Origin: Paralichthys olivaceus
Taxonomy: Eukaryota; Chordata; Actinopteri; Pleuronectiformes; Paralichthyidae
DNA: 64,000 nucleotides
Direction of reading: 5' to 3'
Assembly: GCF_024713975.1 (NCBI RefSeq)
Contig: NC_091099.1
Coordinates: forward strand, 15,667,501 to 15,731,500
Part shown: one piece after another, positions 1-37,000 of the stretch
Layout of the letters: every line of letters begins with the position of its first letter
Numbering within the stretch: position 1 is the stretch's first letter
Made by a program: the position numbers and the translations under genes
Notes under the pieces: model-generated
Databases searched by the model: none
The model's input: the letters and a program-made list of their open reading frames with translations, nothing else
What the model was told of the DNA's origin: nothing

Positions 1-48
1 CCATGAATATAACATGAAAATAATAATAAGTGCAGTTGACTTCCTCAC

Positions 49-10996
<10,948 letters not shown>

Positions 10997-11250
10997 GTTT
11001 TTACACTCTCTCGGTGTGTGTCCGTAAAGTTTCTTTCACCCGCGGGGACACATTCTACAGACTCCCGGAGGCGCAGACATGAAGCTCGCTGAGCTCCTCC
11101 ACAGAGCTGAGTCCTGGGAGCTGCTCCTCCACTCCTCCACTCCTCCACCGCCACTGCTGTCAGTCAGCTGCGCGTGCCCCGACACGTTCTGCTCCCGTGC
11201 GTCCACTGTGCCCCCCAGCGGCCAGCACGCGCACGTCGACCAAACTCCAC
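10997..11250 (-). promoter_or_regulatory. myo5a: myo5a 5'UTR and GC-rich promoter
   Basis: This is the stretch directly upstream of the myo5a start codon. It is clearly richer in G+C and CpG than its surroundings, as expected of a CpG-type vertebrate promoter. A GGA-repeat run (about 11262-11292) follows. No TATA box stands out, and the start site is not defined by sequence alone. Confidence 0.45.
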
Positions 11251-11322
11251 GAGGCCCCACAGGAGGAGGAGGAGGAGGAGGAGGAGGAGGAGATGGAGGA
11301 GTCATCATTACTGCTGCATGAC

Positions 11323-12853
11323 ATGAGCTGACATTAAAACCTTATGCATCACATGAAATGAATTTGCTGCCATTCCAATGATACAATCATGTATGTTTGC
11401 TACATTCCCAGTTTCTAATGGAAGTAAACTCAACGTCTTTGAGTTTCAGACAGTTGGTAACAAATAAAGAAGTAAGAATGTGTTCATTTGAGTTTACAGG
11501 ACGTTTGTATACTTTCTAACACTATTTACAAATCATTTCAAAGTGCTTCAGGGAATGATTAGGTTAGAATATACACATTTAGGCAAACTGGTCTTATACT
11601 TTACATGAACACCCACACACACAAGGCCATACAACGAATTAAGCACATTTTAATAAAAGCTTTTTTTAAAGATACACTTATTCCAAACCTCAATTTAGCA
11701 AATAGTTTGTTTCATGCTTCAGGTGCATAAAACACCATGTCAGCAGTTGTTCAAATCATGTAATATCCTCTGATTCTTGAACCAAAATAATAATACAATT
11801 GAGCTCAATAACTAAAACAATAAAAGTCTTGAAAGCAAACTTTGAGACAAATTCCAAGGCAACAAGATGGGGGATGAATCAGAGGTGATATCATACTTGA
11901 TTGAAGAAAATGTCCAACATATTCTGTGATTAATTGTTGATAACCATAACAGTAACTGAGCAAGAATGAGTACACCTAGTTATATGATGCAGTTTTGAAA
12001 AACTACAGTCAAAATAAAAGCAAAAGCTCTTACATTCAGATGAGCATTGTTTAAATGTTTTTCACAATATGAAAATGTCATATACATCATATTTCATTTT
12101 TCAGTTCCCTTTTTTAACATCTATGGGATTGTTTGAGTAATAAAATAAGCATATTACAACTTAAATTGAGAAACTTAGTTTTAAAGTGTTGCTACATGTC
12201 AGATGGAAATATAGCTACTTGGGCTCTTCACATTATCTCTCTTCACATTATGTTATGAGTTGAGAAGAGAGTTGTTGTGACGAACATACATTTATATTAA
12301 TTAGACTTCTGGTCAATGCATCAATAAATTCAATAATTTAATTCAATTCAATAAAGCACGCTTTACTCTTTAAACATACTCAAAAGCTTGAGTGATGCTC
12401 AAGTGATGTAATTTTAGCTTCCATAATTTTTTTATGGAAAATGAGTTCCAAGACCATTCCCTCTACTGCTCATTAGGCATATTGAAGATTAAAAACACTG
12501 GTAGTGGGTTCTGATGTTAGCTGTACCTGCTAAGGCTTTTGCATGTGGCAGAAAAAAAAATATTTCAGAGGACAAACTATGCCTTCATTCATGGGCCATG
12601 TGAGCAAAAACAAGGATGAACAAACTATATTAATATGGGTTAATATTTATATCCGCAAACCTTTCTGAGTGACTTCACTTTGAGCTATGCCTCAGCTTAC
12701 ACATGGATGACAGCATTGTTTCCCTGTCAGCAACCCTCTTCTTCTACTCTAATGTGGTGTAAACAAGGTTCCAAGTGCAGGAAGGCTTGTGTAATGAAGG
12801 CAAGGGCACATTCAGTTGAGTAAGAGTACTAATAAGATATTATGCAAAACTAT
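11323..12853. other. AT-rich intergenic stretch between myo5a and arpp19
   Basis: No splice-supported gene, RNA gene or recognisable transposon was seen. It may include the distal part of a longer arpp19 3'UTR, because a minus-strand ATTAAA word is present near 11649. Confidence 0.5.
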
Positions 12854-13814
12854 TTTATTTACAAAACAAATGGCACAGTGTGACTGCACAGTAAATGCAC
12901 ATGCACACTCCAGACATGTCAAGGGAGCTTCTTTCCATAAAATCCTACGTGATTCCAGTCAGACAGTGACAGACATTTCAGTCAGGATTCACAACAAAGA
13001 TTTTCACTGAGGGAGCAAATATTGCTCAAGAGGAACAGTTCATTACTTTTAAGGCCATTTTAAAGGTCAGATGAGATGGAGACCAGCAGCAAGTCTTGGC
13101 AAACCAATGTCACTAAAATGAATTAAAATACAACTGGCGTGGTGTGTGATCTAATCTTCAGTACTTCAAAAGCACATAATCAAATTTCTTTACAAGGAGA
13201 GGAAGGGACAGAAACAAAATAAAGGATTAGGGGGAAAAAACAGCGCGATTACTTTAGTTTTCACTATTCAAATAGACATGCCTCCACGTGAGTAGGTGAA
13301 TGCTCAAAAGTTTCAAAATGAAAAGCATATCTGTGAATTACATTTCTATTTCACACATACATCAATGCAAATTCTAACAGCATCTTCTCAGTGGTCATAA
13401 CACAGATGTATTTATGCCTCTAAATATCACTTTCCAGATTTGTTTGTGATGATGAAGATAGATGAACTTCACTCAGCTGTGGTTACAGAGGCATTCAAAT
13501 GAAGGCATTTATCCTTAAAAGTGAAAATGTTCCTTGAAAATAAGATAGCATTTACATCCATTCATATCTACAAGTGTGATATCATGTTCAGAAATCACTC
13601 ACTATTTAGTCTTAAGAGCTTGAGAAATGTTTCTGCTACTACGTTGATGGATTTCACTCACTGACAGTTCCCAAATTTTTTTCAAGTATTTGGCTTGGTA
13701 CATATCTTGTTCATAGAGATTAGATAGAAAGGTGAGAAACAAATAAAAACGTAAACGACAGGTAGATATGAAGTGGGGGGTCGGAATGGTAAAAATACAG
13801 TGACTATAAAACCA
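12854..13814 (-). other. arpp19: Probable arpp19 3'UTR
   Basis: This non-coding, AT-rich stretch follows the arpp19 stop codon on the minus strand. A minus-strand AATAAA (read as TTTATT at 12854-12859) is the first good polyadenylation signal about 960 bases after the stop. Longer 3' ends are possible. Confidence 0.4.
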
Positions 13815-14715
13815 TCAACCAGCCAACTTGCTGGCCACGATCGAAGTCTTTCTTTGAGGCAGGTCCTGAGGTGTTGGGATGTGGCCCCCGGTGATCTCAG
13901 CCTTCTCCGATGGAGCTGACGGCAACTGCTTGTTCTTCATCTTTGCTTTAGCCATGTTGTAGTCACCAGAGTCAAAATACTTTGGCTGCACAAAAGAGAA
14001 GACATAACATTGTTGAATCGTTTTATTTAAACAGGTGGGCTCTGGATATGGCCACGTTCAGGTCTGAAACCCACCCCCTTCTGAAGTCTTTTCCTGAGAA
14101 GGTCTGAGCCTCCGGGCTTGGCTCCAAGGTTTGGATACCTGGCTTTCAGTTTGGCTTCCTCTGCTTTCTCAGGACTGATTACTTTGTCCTCCATTTCCTG
14201 TAGAAAGAGTACAGAGTGTGTGGATGGAACATGTTGTTCTCAGCTGATGTGGGAAAACCTCGTTGCCTTAAAACTGAGCATGACAGTGACTAGTCAACAT
14301 AGAATATACAGACATAATCACAGTTAGTGTGACAGTTATATAATATTCATAATGTGCTGGCGCCGTCATGAGGGAAACTCGACGTTTAGCTATAGCATTA
14401 CCCGATGTTAGCTATCACGATAATCACTTTAAAAAATACGCATGGCAATCTACACGTTTGCACCAACGCATCAGCGTGGTTGACTTCCTTTAGCAACAAA
14501 CGCTAGTGGCTAATTAGCTAATTACTTAGCGCTAGCATCGTTGATGACATAAGCAAAGAGTAGCTGCTGGCTAACTAGCTTCCTGCTAGCCGCATGCTAC
14601 TTCATTAGATCGGACGCGCCAGCAGCGCCGGGTAACTCCTTTAAATGAGCTTTTCTTGGATCCATTCTACCTGCTGATCTTCTGAAGTCCTCGTTTCTTC
14701 AACCTCGTCGGACAT
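13815..14715 (-). CDS. arpp19: cAMP-regulated phosphoprotein 19 (PP2A-B55 inhibitor)
   Basis: Small ENSA/ARPP19 protein. Once phosphorylated by Greatwall kinase it inhibits PP2A-B55 and so permits mitotic entry. Exons are 14715-14671, 14197-14075 and 13985-13815 (stop TGA at 13817-13815), all joined at phase 0, giving 112 aa, the same length as human ARPP19. The central [12 protein letters not shown] motif carries the Greatwall target serine at residue 62. The carboxyl end [13 protein letters not shown] keeps the PKA-type site at Ser104, with KTS replacing the mammalian KPS. Exon 2 encodes the conserved helix [21 protein letters not shown]. Its start region is poorly conserved, as usual in the family. 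The 'cat' at 14713-14715 is the only reasonable start. It lies between myo5a and rsl24d1, next to myo5a as in human. Confidence 0.97.
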
Positions 14716-14950
14716 GGCTGCGGGGAATCTCGGCTCTGCTCGCTGAACTGTGGCTGCGTCCGCACAACAGGCTCCTGACTGTGGAGGAGGATGAGCAGCT
14801 CTGGCAGCGACGAGGCGGGCGAAGGCTGCAGCCTGTACAGCAACAGGCCGCTGGGTCGATCCCAGAGAAACAGATTGCAGCAGAGTCGTCACACGAAGCA
14901 AGGAAACATCTTTGTTTACAGGAGACACGATCACAGTGAGCCGAGCCACA
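14716..14950 (-). promoter_or_regulatory. arpp19: arpp19 5'UTR and CpG-rich promoter
   Basis: G+C and CpG content rises sharply immediately upstream of the arpp19 ATG and falls again by about 14950. No exact start site can be read. Confidence 0.4.
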
Positions 14951-15830
14951 GACCATTGTTTTTTATTTTAAATGATCTAACCTGTGCTACACAGTAACAC
15001 ATCCCACAGTCTGAGCAGTAGAACATATCTGGAGGGCTCCACTGATGCCATAGACACCAATACTTGAATATACACTTCAATATTTGTATGATATATTAAT
15101 TCATCAGAAAAATGAATTTATGCTTTCAACTGCTTGTTCTGCTCACACAGTGCATGGGCCTCCATCTGTATTACATCTTTGGTATGTTAGAAATATAATC
15201 TATTTTACAATATGAACATTTCATGAGGTAACATTCCTATATAGAATGTTCTAGTAATTCATTGTTATCATCAACAATACATTTGTAGAAACTTCAGAGA
15301 AAGATTCTTGATATTTCTCAACTTTGTGTCTATGTCATTAAGAGGATCTGCTGTTCTTAGCGGTGATAAAGCCAAAATATATGTTTTTTTATTGTCATGG
15401 AAGAATCTGAATTTATATTTCTGCATTAAATCAGACTAGAGTCCTTCTGCTTCTACTTAAAAGAATATCATTTTGTAAATTTGATATCTATAATGTCAGT
15501 ACCAGCAGTTAAGTATAGTGGATATGATATGATGCACTATATTTACAGTAGTTTGATTAAATAAATTCTACAATGTGCTTGTATTATGCTTTAATCAAGT
15601 GTGCAGTGAAAAGTGTGCTGCCAACGTTTTCTTATTTCATGCCTACACAACAACCAGATTTAATGCCAATCGTCAAAATTCCACATGTAACACAAATATT
15701 AAATGGCTCATTGTTTCTAATAAATATTACAATTAATTGTGCCACCAACATATGCTTTAATTTAGCCATGGTTATAGTGGGTTTGATGTCAAAAAATTAA
15801 AATAAACAAGAGAGGAAGAGCAATTCCCAA
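14951..15830. other. AT-rich intergenic DNA between arpp19 and rsl24d1
   Basis: Both strands were inspected. There is no supported exon, RNA gene or repeat family, only low-complexity AT-rich sequence. Confidence 0.5.
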
Positions 15831-15841
15831 CGGAAGTTTTT

Positions 15842-16134
15842 TTTATTGGTTGCATTTCAACATCTTCTGCATTCCGGTAAAACAGCATTGAGTAAATTCA
15901 TAACAGCCCCAACTACTATGCAGGAAATATAACTGGGACAAATGTGGTCAGCCGCTGCTGCTTTAGAGGCAGATGCTTGCAAGGCTTTTGTTTTCAGTCT
16001 TTTTCTCATCACTTAAAAACTGAAACGATTTGTGTGTCCATCATCTGCCATCTGGATATAACAAAATACAATATAATACAAGGTTAACTTGCTCTCAGGT
16101 TTCATGACACAAAGAGAACAACTTGGCCAACAGA
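15842..16134 (-). terminator. rsl24d1: rsl24d1 3'UTR and polyadenylation signal
   Basis: The minus strand carries AATAAA at 15847-15842, about 290 bases after the rsl24d1 stop codon, followed by an A-rich then G/T-rich stretch. This is a plausible cleavage site near 15825. Confidence 0.55.
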
Positions 16135-18735
16135 TTAAATATCCTCATCCCCCATGACAACGTCCTCTTGTAATTTCTGCACCATTTTCTCTTCCATTTT
16201 TTTGGCCTTTCCTGTAAAAAATAAATAAAATAAAGAGAGCACAAAGTTAAACACTGCTGAAATCACAGACATGGATAATCAATATGTTGTATATTACATT
16301 TTCTTTTTATACTAGAAGTGTACATTGTGCAAATCCTTAAGTGTGAGTATATTCAAAATCAATGTCAACAAATCAAATCAATTTTACATAAATAAATGGT
16401 TCTTACGACCAAATAGTCCAACTGGTTATTCTGATAAATCTTTACCTGCATGTGGAGCTTTGATGAGGTGAATATTTTTCTTCACTTCGTTGATGGCCTC
16501 TTCTTTCTCCAACTGTTTGCCCTTCTTCAATCTATTAGATGGAGAAAAAAAACAGTTAAGCAAACACCGTTTTCCAAAACCTGTAAATACCAGATTTGGG
16601 ATTAAAAATCAATTAAACATGAAACAGAAGCTGTAAGTTTAGAAAAAGTTTAAGAAAAATAACCTTTAAACATGAACACATAATGAACTGCTCACCTGTT
16701 CATGATGAATCTTGCCTGTCGTTTGTATTTTATTTCTTCCACCTTCTTCATTGCTTCCACTGTAAAAGATGACAGTTCAACATAGTTCAATGCTCTGCTA
16801 AGAAAAAAAATCCAAAACCAGGTGTTTTTTTAAAGAAACAGATTCTGAGAAGTGAAATAATTTGTTACCTGTCTTGTCCCACAGCTGCCTGTTATATTTA
16901 GTAGGTATATTTCTGCGTTTCTCGAACTCCAAAGAGTTATCCTAAAAGACAGAACGTTTGGTAAGTAACAGCAAAAAAAACCCAAAGACACTGAGGTTGT
17001 GCTCTGTAGATGACCCACTCACCACTGTCAGCTCCTTTCCTGATGCTTTTCTGAAAGCTTTGGTCCATCTGGTCTTTCTAGGGTTTCGCTTCTTCTTGAA
17101 GTTCTTGTGGCATTTTGATCTGCAGAATCTGAATGACTATATTTATTTGAAGAAGAGAGAGAAACACAAAATATAAACAGTTTGAATAGACATTAACAGG
17201 TAGGCCTGGGGTTGGGTTTGGATTGTGGAAGTAAAAAGTTGTGTTACAAATTTTTAAAAATCAGAATGAAAGATCTGACATTGTAAAAGATCAAAAACTG
17301 TCAATATTCTTATTTGTATTGGTTCATTATCAACTGATGTGCTGGTAGTTAAAAAACTGTATTGAGACTAAAATGAAAATGTCCCTACTTTATGCTAAAA
17401 TATAATGTTAAATAATACACTAGAATAACATTCAAGAATAAGATGATGCACCCTTGAATATTAGTTTGTTATAATATAGCAAAAATAATACATTTGTGAC
17501 TGTGTCTGCTGTGGTGGTGGTGGTGGTAACCATCCCTCAGAGTAGAGATACTGGGACAGGTTAAAGCTGATTTCACAATAATGTATAATTGAAGAATAAC
17601 CATTATTAATTAATTAGCAATTAATAAAAGGGTGGGGTCATATTTATGACTAGATACTGCAGAGTAGCTTATTGTATAATACATCAATTGTTAATTTATT
17701 GGGTATTAATCTGAATCTACAAAGTAATTATTAAATAAAATCACTGAATAAATAATTCAGTGACATCTCCCTCGAACTCTAGAATAAAAAACTGAATTAC
17801 TTTCTACCAACCAGTGTGTCACTGAGGTGTTCATACTACCACACACCAACTACTGATGCAGGTGTAACACGAGGGTTTGCTGTGGGGTAGTTGGATCACT
17901 GTTGATGTAAGGGAACAACAGGATGGAGACACATGACTTTCTGAGCAGCACTGTTCTCCATGTTCTCCACACTGGTCATCTACATCAACAACACACACTT
18001 CCTGCTTCTCACTCTCATGGGACTGAACTAACCAATAAGATGTCAGAAAATCCTCAGACTAAGGTAAATGTGACAGAACTACAGAGGCAGATTCACCACA
18101 TCATTACTCCTGTTCTTATGATGCTAATGTGAATATGCAAATAAGGAATCTTTAAACATAAATATGTACATAACTGTTAACAAACACATTTTAAGTAAAT
18201 AAATATGAACATGTGAATTAACTTTCAACCTTACACAAGGATTGAAGAGGAAATCTAAACTATTCTTCACAGCTCATTCAGGACGGTGTGAGTTTACACT
18301 GTGGGTGTGATGCTGCAGTTTTCACATGCAGCCTCTAGGGGGAGAAATCACTCCACTAACTAAACCCAAGGCCTCGCTGGTTAAATGTCCTCTTTCTCCT
18401 CAGCGCCGTGAAACAGGCAGCGTGGACCCGACACGTGATGAATCCTGGATCCACTGTGTTTACTCAGCCCTCATCGTGTTAAAGAAGTTGGCCACCGAGT
18501 TATTCTCCGTCCGACTGTTTCTTAAAACCCTCTGTCGACCCACGTGAGGGAGTCCAGCACGTTATGTTAGCATGTTAGCATGAAGGCTAAGTCTCCCACA
18601 CTGACAGCCACACACGAGCTCCAGGCTGATTGAGGCCGGAGGTCGGACGCTTACCTTACAGTCGTTCCGTACGAACATCATCCCGTGTCCCGGGTACACC
18701 GGCCCCGAGCAGAAGTAGCACTTCTCGATGCGCAT
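16135..18735 (-). CDS. rsl24d1: Ribosomal L24 domain-containing protein 1 (RLP24-type 60S biogenesis factor)
   Basis: Nucleolar assembly factor that occupies the eL24 position on pre-60S particles until it is exchanged in the cytoplasm. Exons are 18735-18655, 17136-17023, 16941-16869, 16759-16696, 16531-16446 and 16211-16135 (stop TAA at 16137-16135), all in frame, giving 164 aa (human about 163). The amino end [18 protein letters not shown] and the downstream [10 protein letters not shown] form the L24-type CxxC...CxxxC zinc-binding fold. [14 protein letters not shown] and the basic helical carboxyl half are typical of the family. Exon 2 must start at 17136 (acceptor TATAG) to restore the SFRFC join; the AG 9 bases downstream would drop three residues. 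Intron 1 is the largest, at 1.5 kb. Confidence 0.97.
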
Positions 18736-18870
18736 CTTCACAGCACGAGCGCTGCGCTCGACCACCGACCACAACAAGACCGTGCGATCCTCCTCTTCTT
18801 CGTCTTCGTCCAACCTCGCAGCTGGAGCCCCTCGTGGAGAGGTGCTGCCCCCTCCTGGCCACTCAGCCAG
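18736..18870 (-). promoter_or_regulatory. rsl24d1: rsl24d1 5'UTR and promoter
   Basis: This is a short G+C- and CpG-rich stretch upstream of the start codon. The start site is not resolved. An unrelated plus-strand reading frame across it is probably chance. Confidence 0.35.
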
Positions 18871-20060
18871 ACACGTTAAAGTCTCATTCAAAATAAAAAC
18901 CGAGGATTTAACTTTTGAACATGTCGCCCCCCTCAGGAAGAAAAGAATCACCTGCCATCAGGATTATGATTCTACCGATGATGCACTGTCTTGGGTGGAC
19001 TCTTCTGATCTGCTGTACACAGTATTACAACCTCACAATGTTGGTATAGAGATCAGTGTGCAAAATGAAATGAGTAGATATTATGAAATCAATAACCACA
19101 TGAATAAACAGATGTTAGAAATAACTGATGAACTGTTAAATACTTCAATGTTACTGTTCATTGAGTTAGAATTATATAGAACTATTTGTATGTAATTGAG
19201 TTGCATTCTTAACTGCACTGTGATTACTATGTTGTACTGGTTACTATGCTTTGAGTACTTATTATCCTGCATTCTTCATATGTTCTGTCTACTTTATGTC
19301 AGAGAGAAACAGCATTTCAATCCTGTCTATGTCCTGTACATATGGCAGGATTGACAATAAAGTTGGCTTTGACTTGAGTTGTGTTTAAGTAGATTTCTTC
19401 ATTTAAGTATAGAAATATTTATTTCTTTTCAAAATCATTTTTTTTGTCAATTTTTGATTATGACTGTAGTGTATCAGTTTCCACCATCTCATCTTTCAGC
19501 CAGTCACATGGACATAAACTCCTATAGAACTCTGTAATGCTAGCTGCAAATAAAGATGAGGATATAGCATTTAAAAATATTTCAAATTATATGTATTCAG
19601 TTAGAGGAAAATTACCAGATTTCCTAAGTAATATGTAACTGCAAATATATCTGTATTGGTGTATGTGTTAGCTGATGACAATAGTGAACAGAAATGTCAC
19701 TTTGGTTTGCCCATAGACTGTATTTACAATAAATGTTCCAATATAAATTGAACAGATTAAATACTTGCTTAACTTAAATAGTGTATATAAATTATATTCA
19801 GTCTATCTATGACTTTGAGGTAATTAGTCCACCAGACACCTTTAAGTTAATTGGTCTGTTAGTAGATTTGTTTGATTACTTATAATCAATAACAAATTCC
19901 TCAAGATATTGTTACAAGATTCCTAAAACTCATAAAATCCAGCATCAGTCAGGTTAAATTGTTTCAACACATCAGGAAACGTTAATTTGCTCACAAACAC
20001 GAAATGAGAAAGACAACAACAATCACATGGAAATAAAAACCAATGACACAACACGAAATT
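18871..20060. other. Intergenic DNA between rsl24d1 and prtg
   Basis: AT-rich, with no supported gene. It contains the retroelement-like tail annotated separately at about 19190-19380. Confidence 0.5.
19190..19380 (+). mobile_element. Probable 3' tail of a non-LTR-type or related retroelement
   Basis: The block ends in 'attgacaataaagttggctt' followed by 'tgacttgag'. Endings of this type (cagcatttcaat.., a tgtcctgtacat word, then GACAATAAAGTT-GCTTTGAC) recur widely in fish genomes as dispersed element tails. Only the tail is present, with no coding region. Assignment rests on remembered sequence style, not a search. Confidence 0.35.
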
Positions 20061-21979
20061 TATTTTTCCAAGGACAATTTTATTATCTAGTATTTGTGAT
20101 CATCTTGAGAGTATCAAAAAATTTGTTGCAACATTTCAACGCGTAAAATAATTTGCTTTGTTGCTCGCTTTTAATTAAATGATGTATTTTGGTATTCAAA
20201 AGCAGAAATATTAAAAAACCATAACTTAAATAATAACAGTTAAATCTACACTCTAAATCTACATTTGGCACCTGAGTTGAGTCAGCAAAATTTACCTGTG
20301 GCTTTAAAAATGAAAACACTTTTTTATGAATAGCAACAAACGTACCTGCCTAATTAATTTAGGGTAAAGTCACATTAAAATTGGGAAATCTTAACAACAT
20401 CATGATAAAAAGGTCATCTAAATTTAAAATGTCCAATGCTAGCTAAGTAGCATTAAGGTGAAATCTTGTGGTGATAAAAAGACAGCAGAACCATTTTGAC
20501 ATCTCAAACTTTTAAAAGAAAAGGACTAAGGAAAATGCCTTTTTCTACCAATCAAAACCATTGAAAATCGATCACATTTAAATTCAAATAATGTAAATGA
20601 AAACCAAAGAAAATCACTAAATAACAGAGACTTCAAGTTTTCTTTGGTTAGGATTATTTGTGTTACAAAGATATAAAAAATGATTATGTTGCTCTTCACA
20701 CATCGGGTTTTCTTTTATGATAGTCAGAATCCTTCATTGTCACACCTGGACAGGAAATATCACAGGGGAGATGAGTTCTTCCCCCGTACAGTTTTAATGA
20801 AGGGTGACAGACGATTCTCTAACCCAAGAATAAATATCATCATTTATCACTGGTAGGAAACGCTGGATCTTTGGTCTGTGAATATATTCCACCCGATCAC
20901 ACCCAAGGATCAACTGAATTAAAAGCCATACCCATCTGAGGAAGCAGACAACTCTTTGGATAATAGCACCGGCATCACCGCTGCATTTAGCAATGGTCTC
21001 AAAGGCAAATGGAACACAAGCCCGGGGGGGGACTTGTGCTAAAGCTTTCACCAGAATAAAGCATCAAGGAAATTTACACTGAGAGAAGCATTCAAACTCT
21101 ATGGGAAATTTACATCATTGGCAAACGCACCCTTAATATACATCTTTTATATTTTTTGGTTGCCTTAGAATATCTATGGTATCATCAAAAACTCTTTGGG
21201 TACAATATTTCTTTTCCCTCTTTGGATCTCAGTATTTATAGTATGCAAAGCCCTTTTTGATATTAAGGCCATTTTAAAGCTTTGAGTTCAGTGCATTGAA
21301 AGTGTCAAACGATACAGTGGGATAAAGCTCAAATAGTTTGACAAAATCTAATGCACTTGTTCTTTTCACAGCATACACCATTCAAAGACAAACAATGTGA
21401 AACAAAAGCTCCTCCAACCATGAAAATAAAAGAATTTGAAATAGAAACAAAAACCTCGAGATAATAACATCCCAACAGAGGTAGCAAGACATGGCAATGA
21501 AATGTTTTCACCTCGTCCCCTGAGACTGAGATAATACTGCACAACATGTGGTGAAAAGGAGGTAGTAATGTATGTACAAGAACAGAACACTGAGGTAGAT
21601 AATCAGTCAGCAGGGCTCAACTGTGCCCTTCACTCCAGTGGAAAGTAAATTAAATATAATGAAAATGTATCACAGTACATCTCTGACATTCTTTTTAACA
21701 TTCATCATGGGTGAGCTTTGGTTTAGGACAGACACCACCAAACACAGGCAAACAGGTAGAAAGTTGTATAAAAGAAACTGGAAATAAAAATGTTATAACA
21801 AACATTCATACAAACTCCTGAGGTAGGTCCGAAGCAAGAGCACATCTCTACTCCGTCGCAGCAGCTGACTTTGTGGATCCCGTGCAGCTCAGGAAAGGGC
21901 TCGAGTGAGGAGGCAAACGAGGTAGAAGTGGTGTCGCTCCAGCTGCAGGAGAGCAGACATGGAAGCGGGCCGGGTGATG
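20061..21979 (-). other. prtg: Probable prtg 3'UTR with polyadenylation signals
   Basis: A long AT-rich non-coding stretch follows the prtg stop. Two minus-strand AATAAA words occur close together near its end (read as TTTATT at about 20058-20063 and 20080-20085). That fits an mRNA end near 20050. Confidence 0.4.
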
Positions 21980-36217
<14,238 letters not shown>

Positions 36218-36380
36218 TTATCCGGAGAGTTCTGTCATTTTCCTCCGAACCACCACGACCGGCGCCGCTCGCTGCGTCCTGCGTGCTCACGGTAGATCCA
36301 CCAGACTGCTTCTGCTGCTGCCGGCCGAGGATCGACCGCTGCACCCGGGGAGCCGGGGACCCCCTCCCTTCTGACGCATG
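36218..36380 (-). promoter_or_regulatory. prtg: prtg 5'UTR and promoter
   Basis: A CpG-rich stretch lies immediately upstream of the prtg start and ends abruptly at about 36380, where GT microsatellites begin. The transcription start is not resolved. Confidence 0.4.
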
Positions 36381-36394
36381 CGCTGTGTGTGCCT

Positions 36395-37000
36395 CTGTGT
36401 GTGTGTGTGATTGTCTCTCTATACTTTAGAGGTCCAATTTTGGATCAATATCATCACTGGGAGGACATGTTGGGTGTTCCTCACAAATTCAAACTGTTGT
36501 ATTGGTTTCGAGTCAGGCCTTTAGTTGTGATGGGTAAGGTTAGAGTGTGTGTGTGTGTGTGTGTGTCCTCATTAACTTAAAGGGCTGCTGTAGGATTAGA
36601 CTCATTTAGTTGTGATGGGTAATACTAGGGTAAGGGGCTAGGAAATACATTACGTCAATAAGTGTCCTCACAGCTATAAGACAAGTGTGTGTGTGTTTAA
36701 TCATTTTTGTTGCCCCGTTAGGACCAGTAGACCAAAACCTGGTCCTAATGATGTCATATCTGGGGTCCTGGGTAAGGACAGGAATTATGGTTAGGCTACG
36801 GTTAGTGTTAGGCATGAACAGGTGACAGATATGTATAGAGAGTATGTGAGAGGCGGTGGTGTTACCCATGTTGTGGGGGCCAAGATCTGTTTAAAAAGTC
36901 ACACTAAGTTGGCATAAGTCATTTCAAATTTGAGGTGTAGACATGTCATGATGGGGTTGTGTTCGGGTTAAGGTTAGGGTCAGGGAAGTAGTAGTTGTGG
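36395..37000. repeat. GT microsatellites with TTAGG-rich dispersed repeat
   Basis: Short GT tracts at about 36398-36411, 36546-36566 and 36685-36697 are separated by GGTTAGGGT/GGGTAAGG words and a block 'gggtaaggggctaggaaata'..'aataagtgtcctcaca'. This looks like the opposite end of the repeat in myo5a intron 2 (10200-10500). Confidence 0.5.

Noticed and set aside
11036-11321. Proline-rich and glycine-rich frames on both strands upstream of myo5a
   Set aside because: They come from a CpG-rich promoter with a GGA repeat; long frames are expected by composition and no protein family is recognisable.
18728-19195. 155-codon plus-strand reading frame across the rsl24d1 promoter
   Set aside because: It begins inside and antisense to rsl24d1 exon 1 and its 5' region, then runs through AT-rich intergenic DNA. 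The composition is serine-run then random, with no family resemblance and no splice support.
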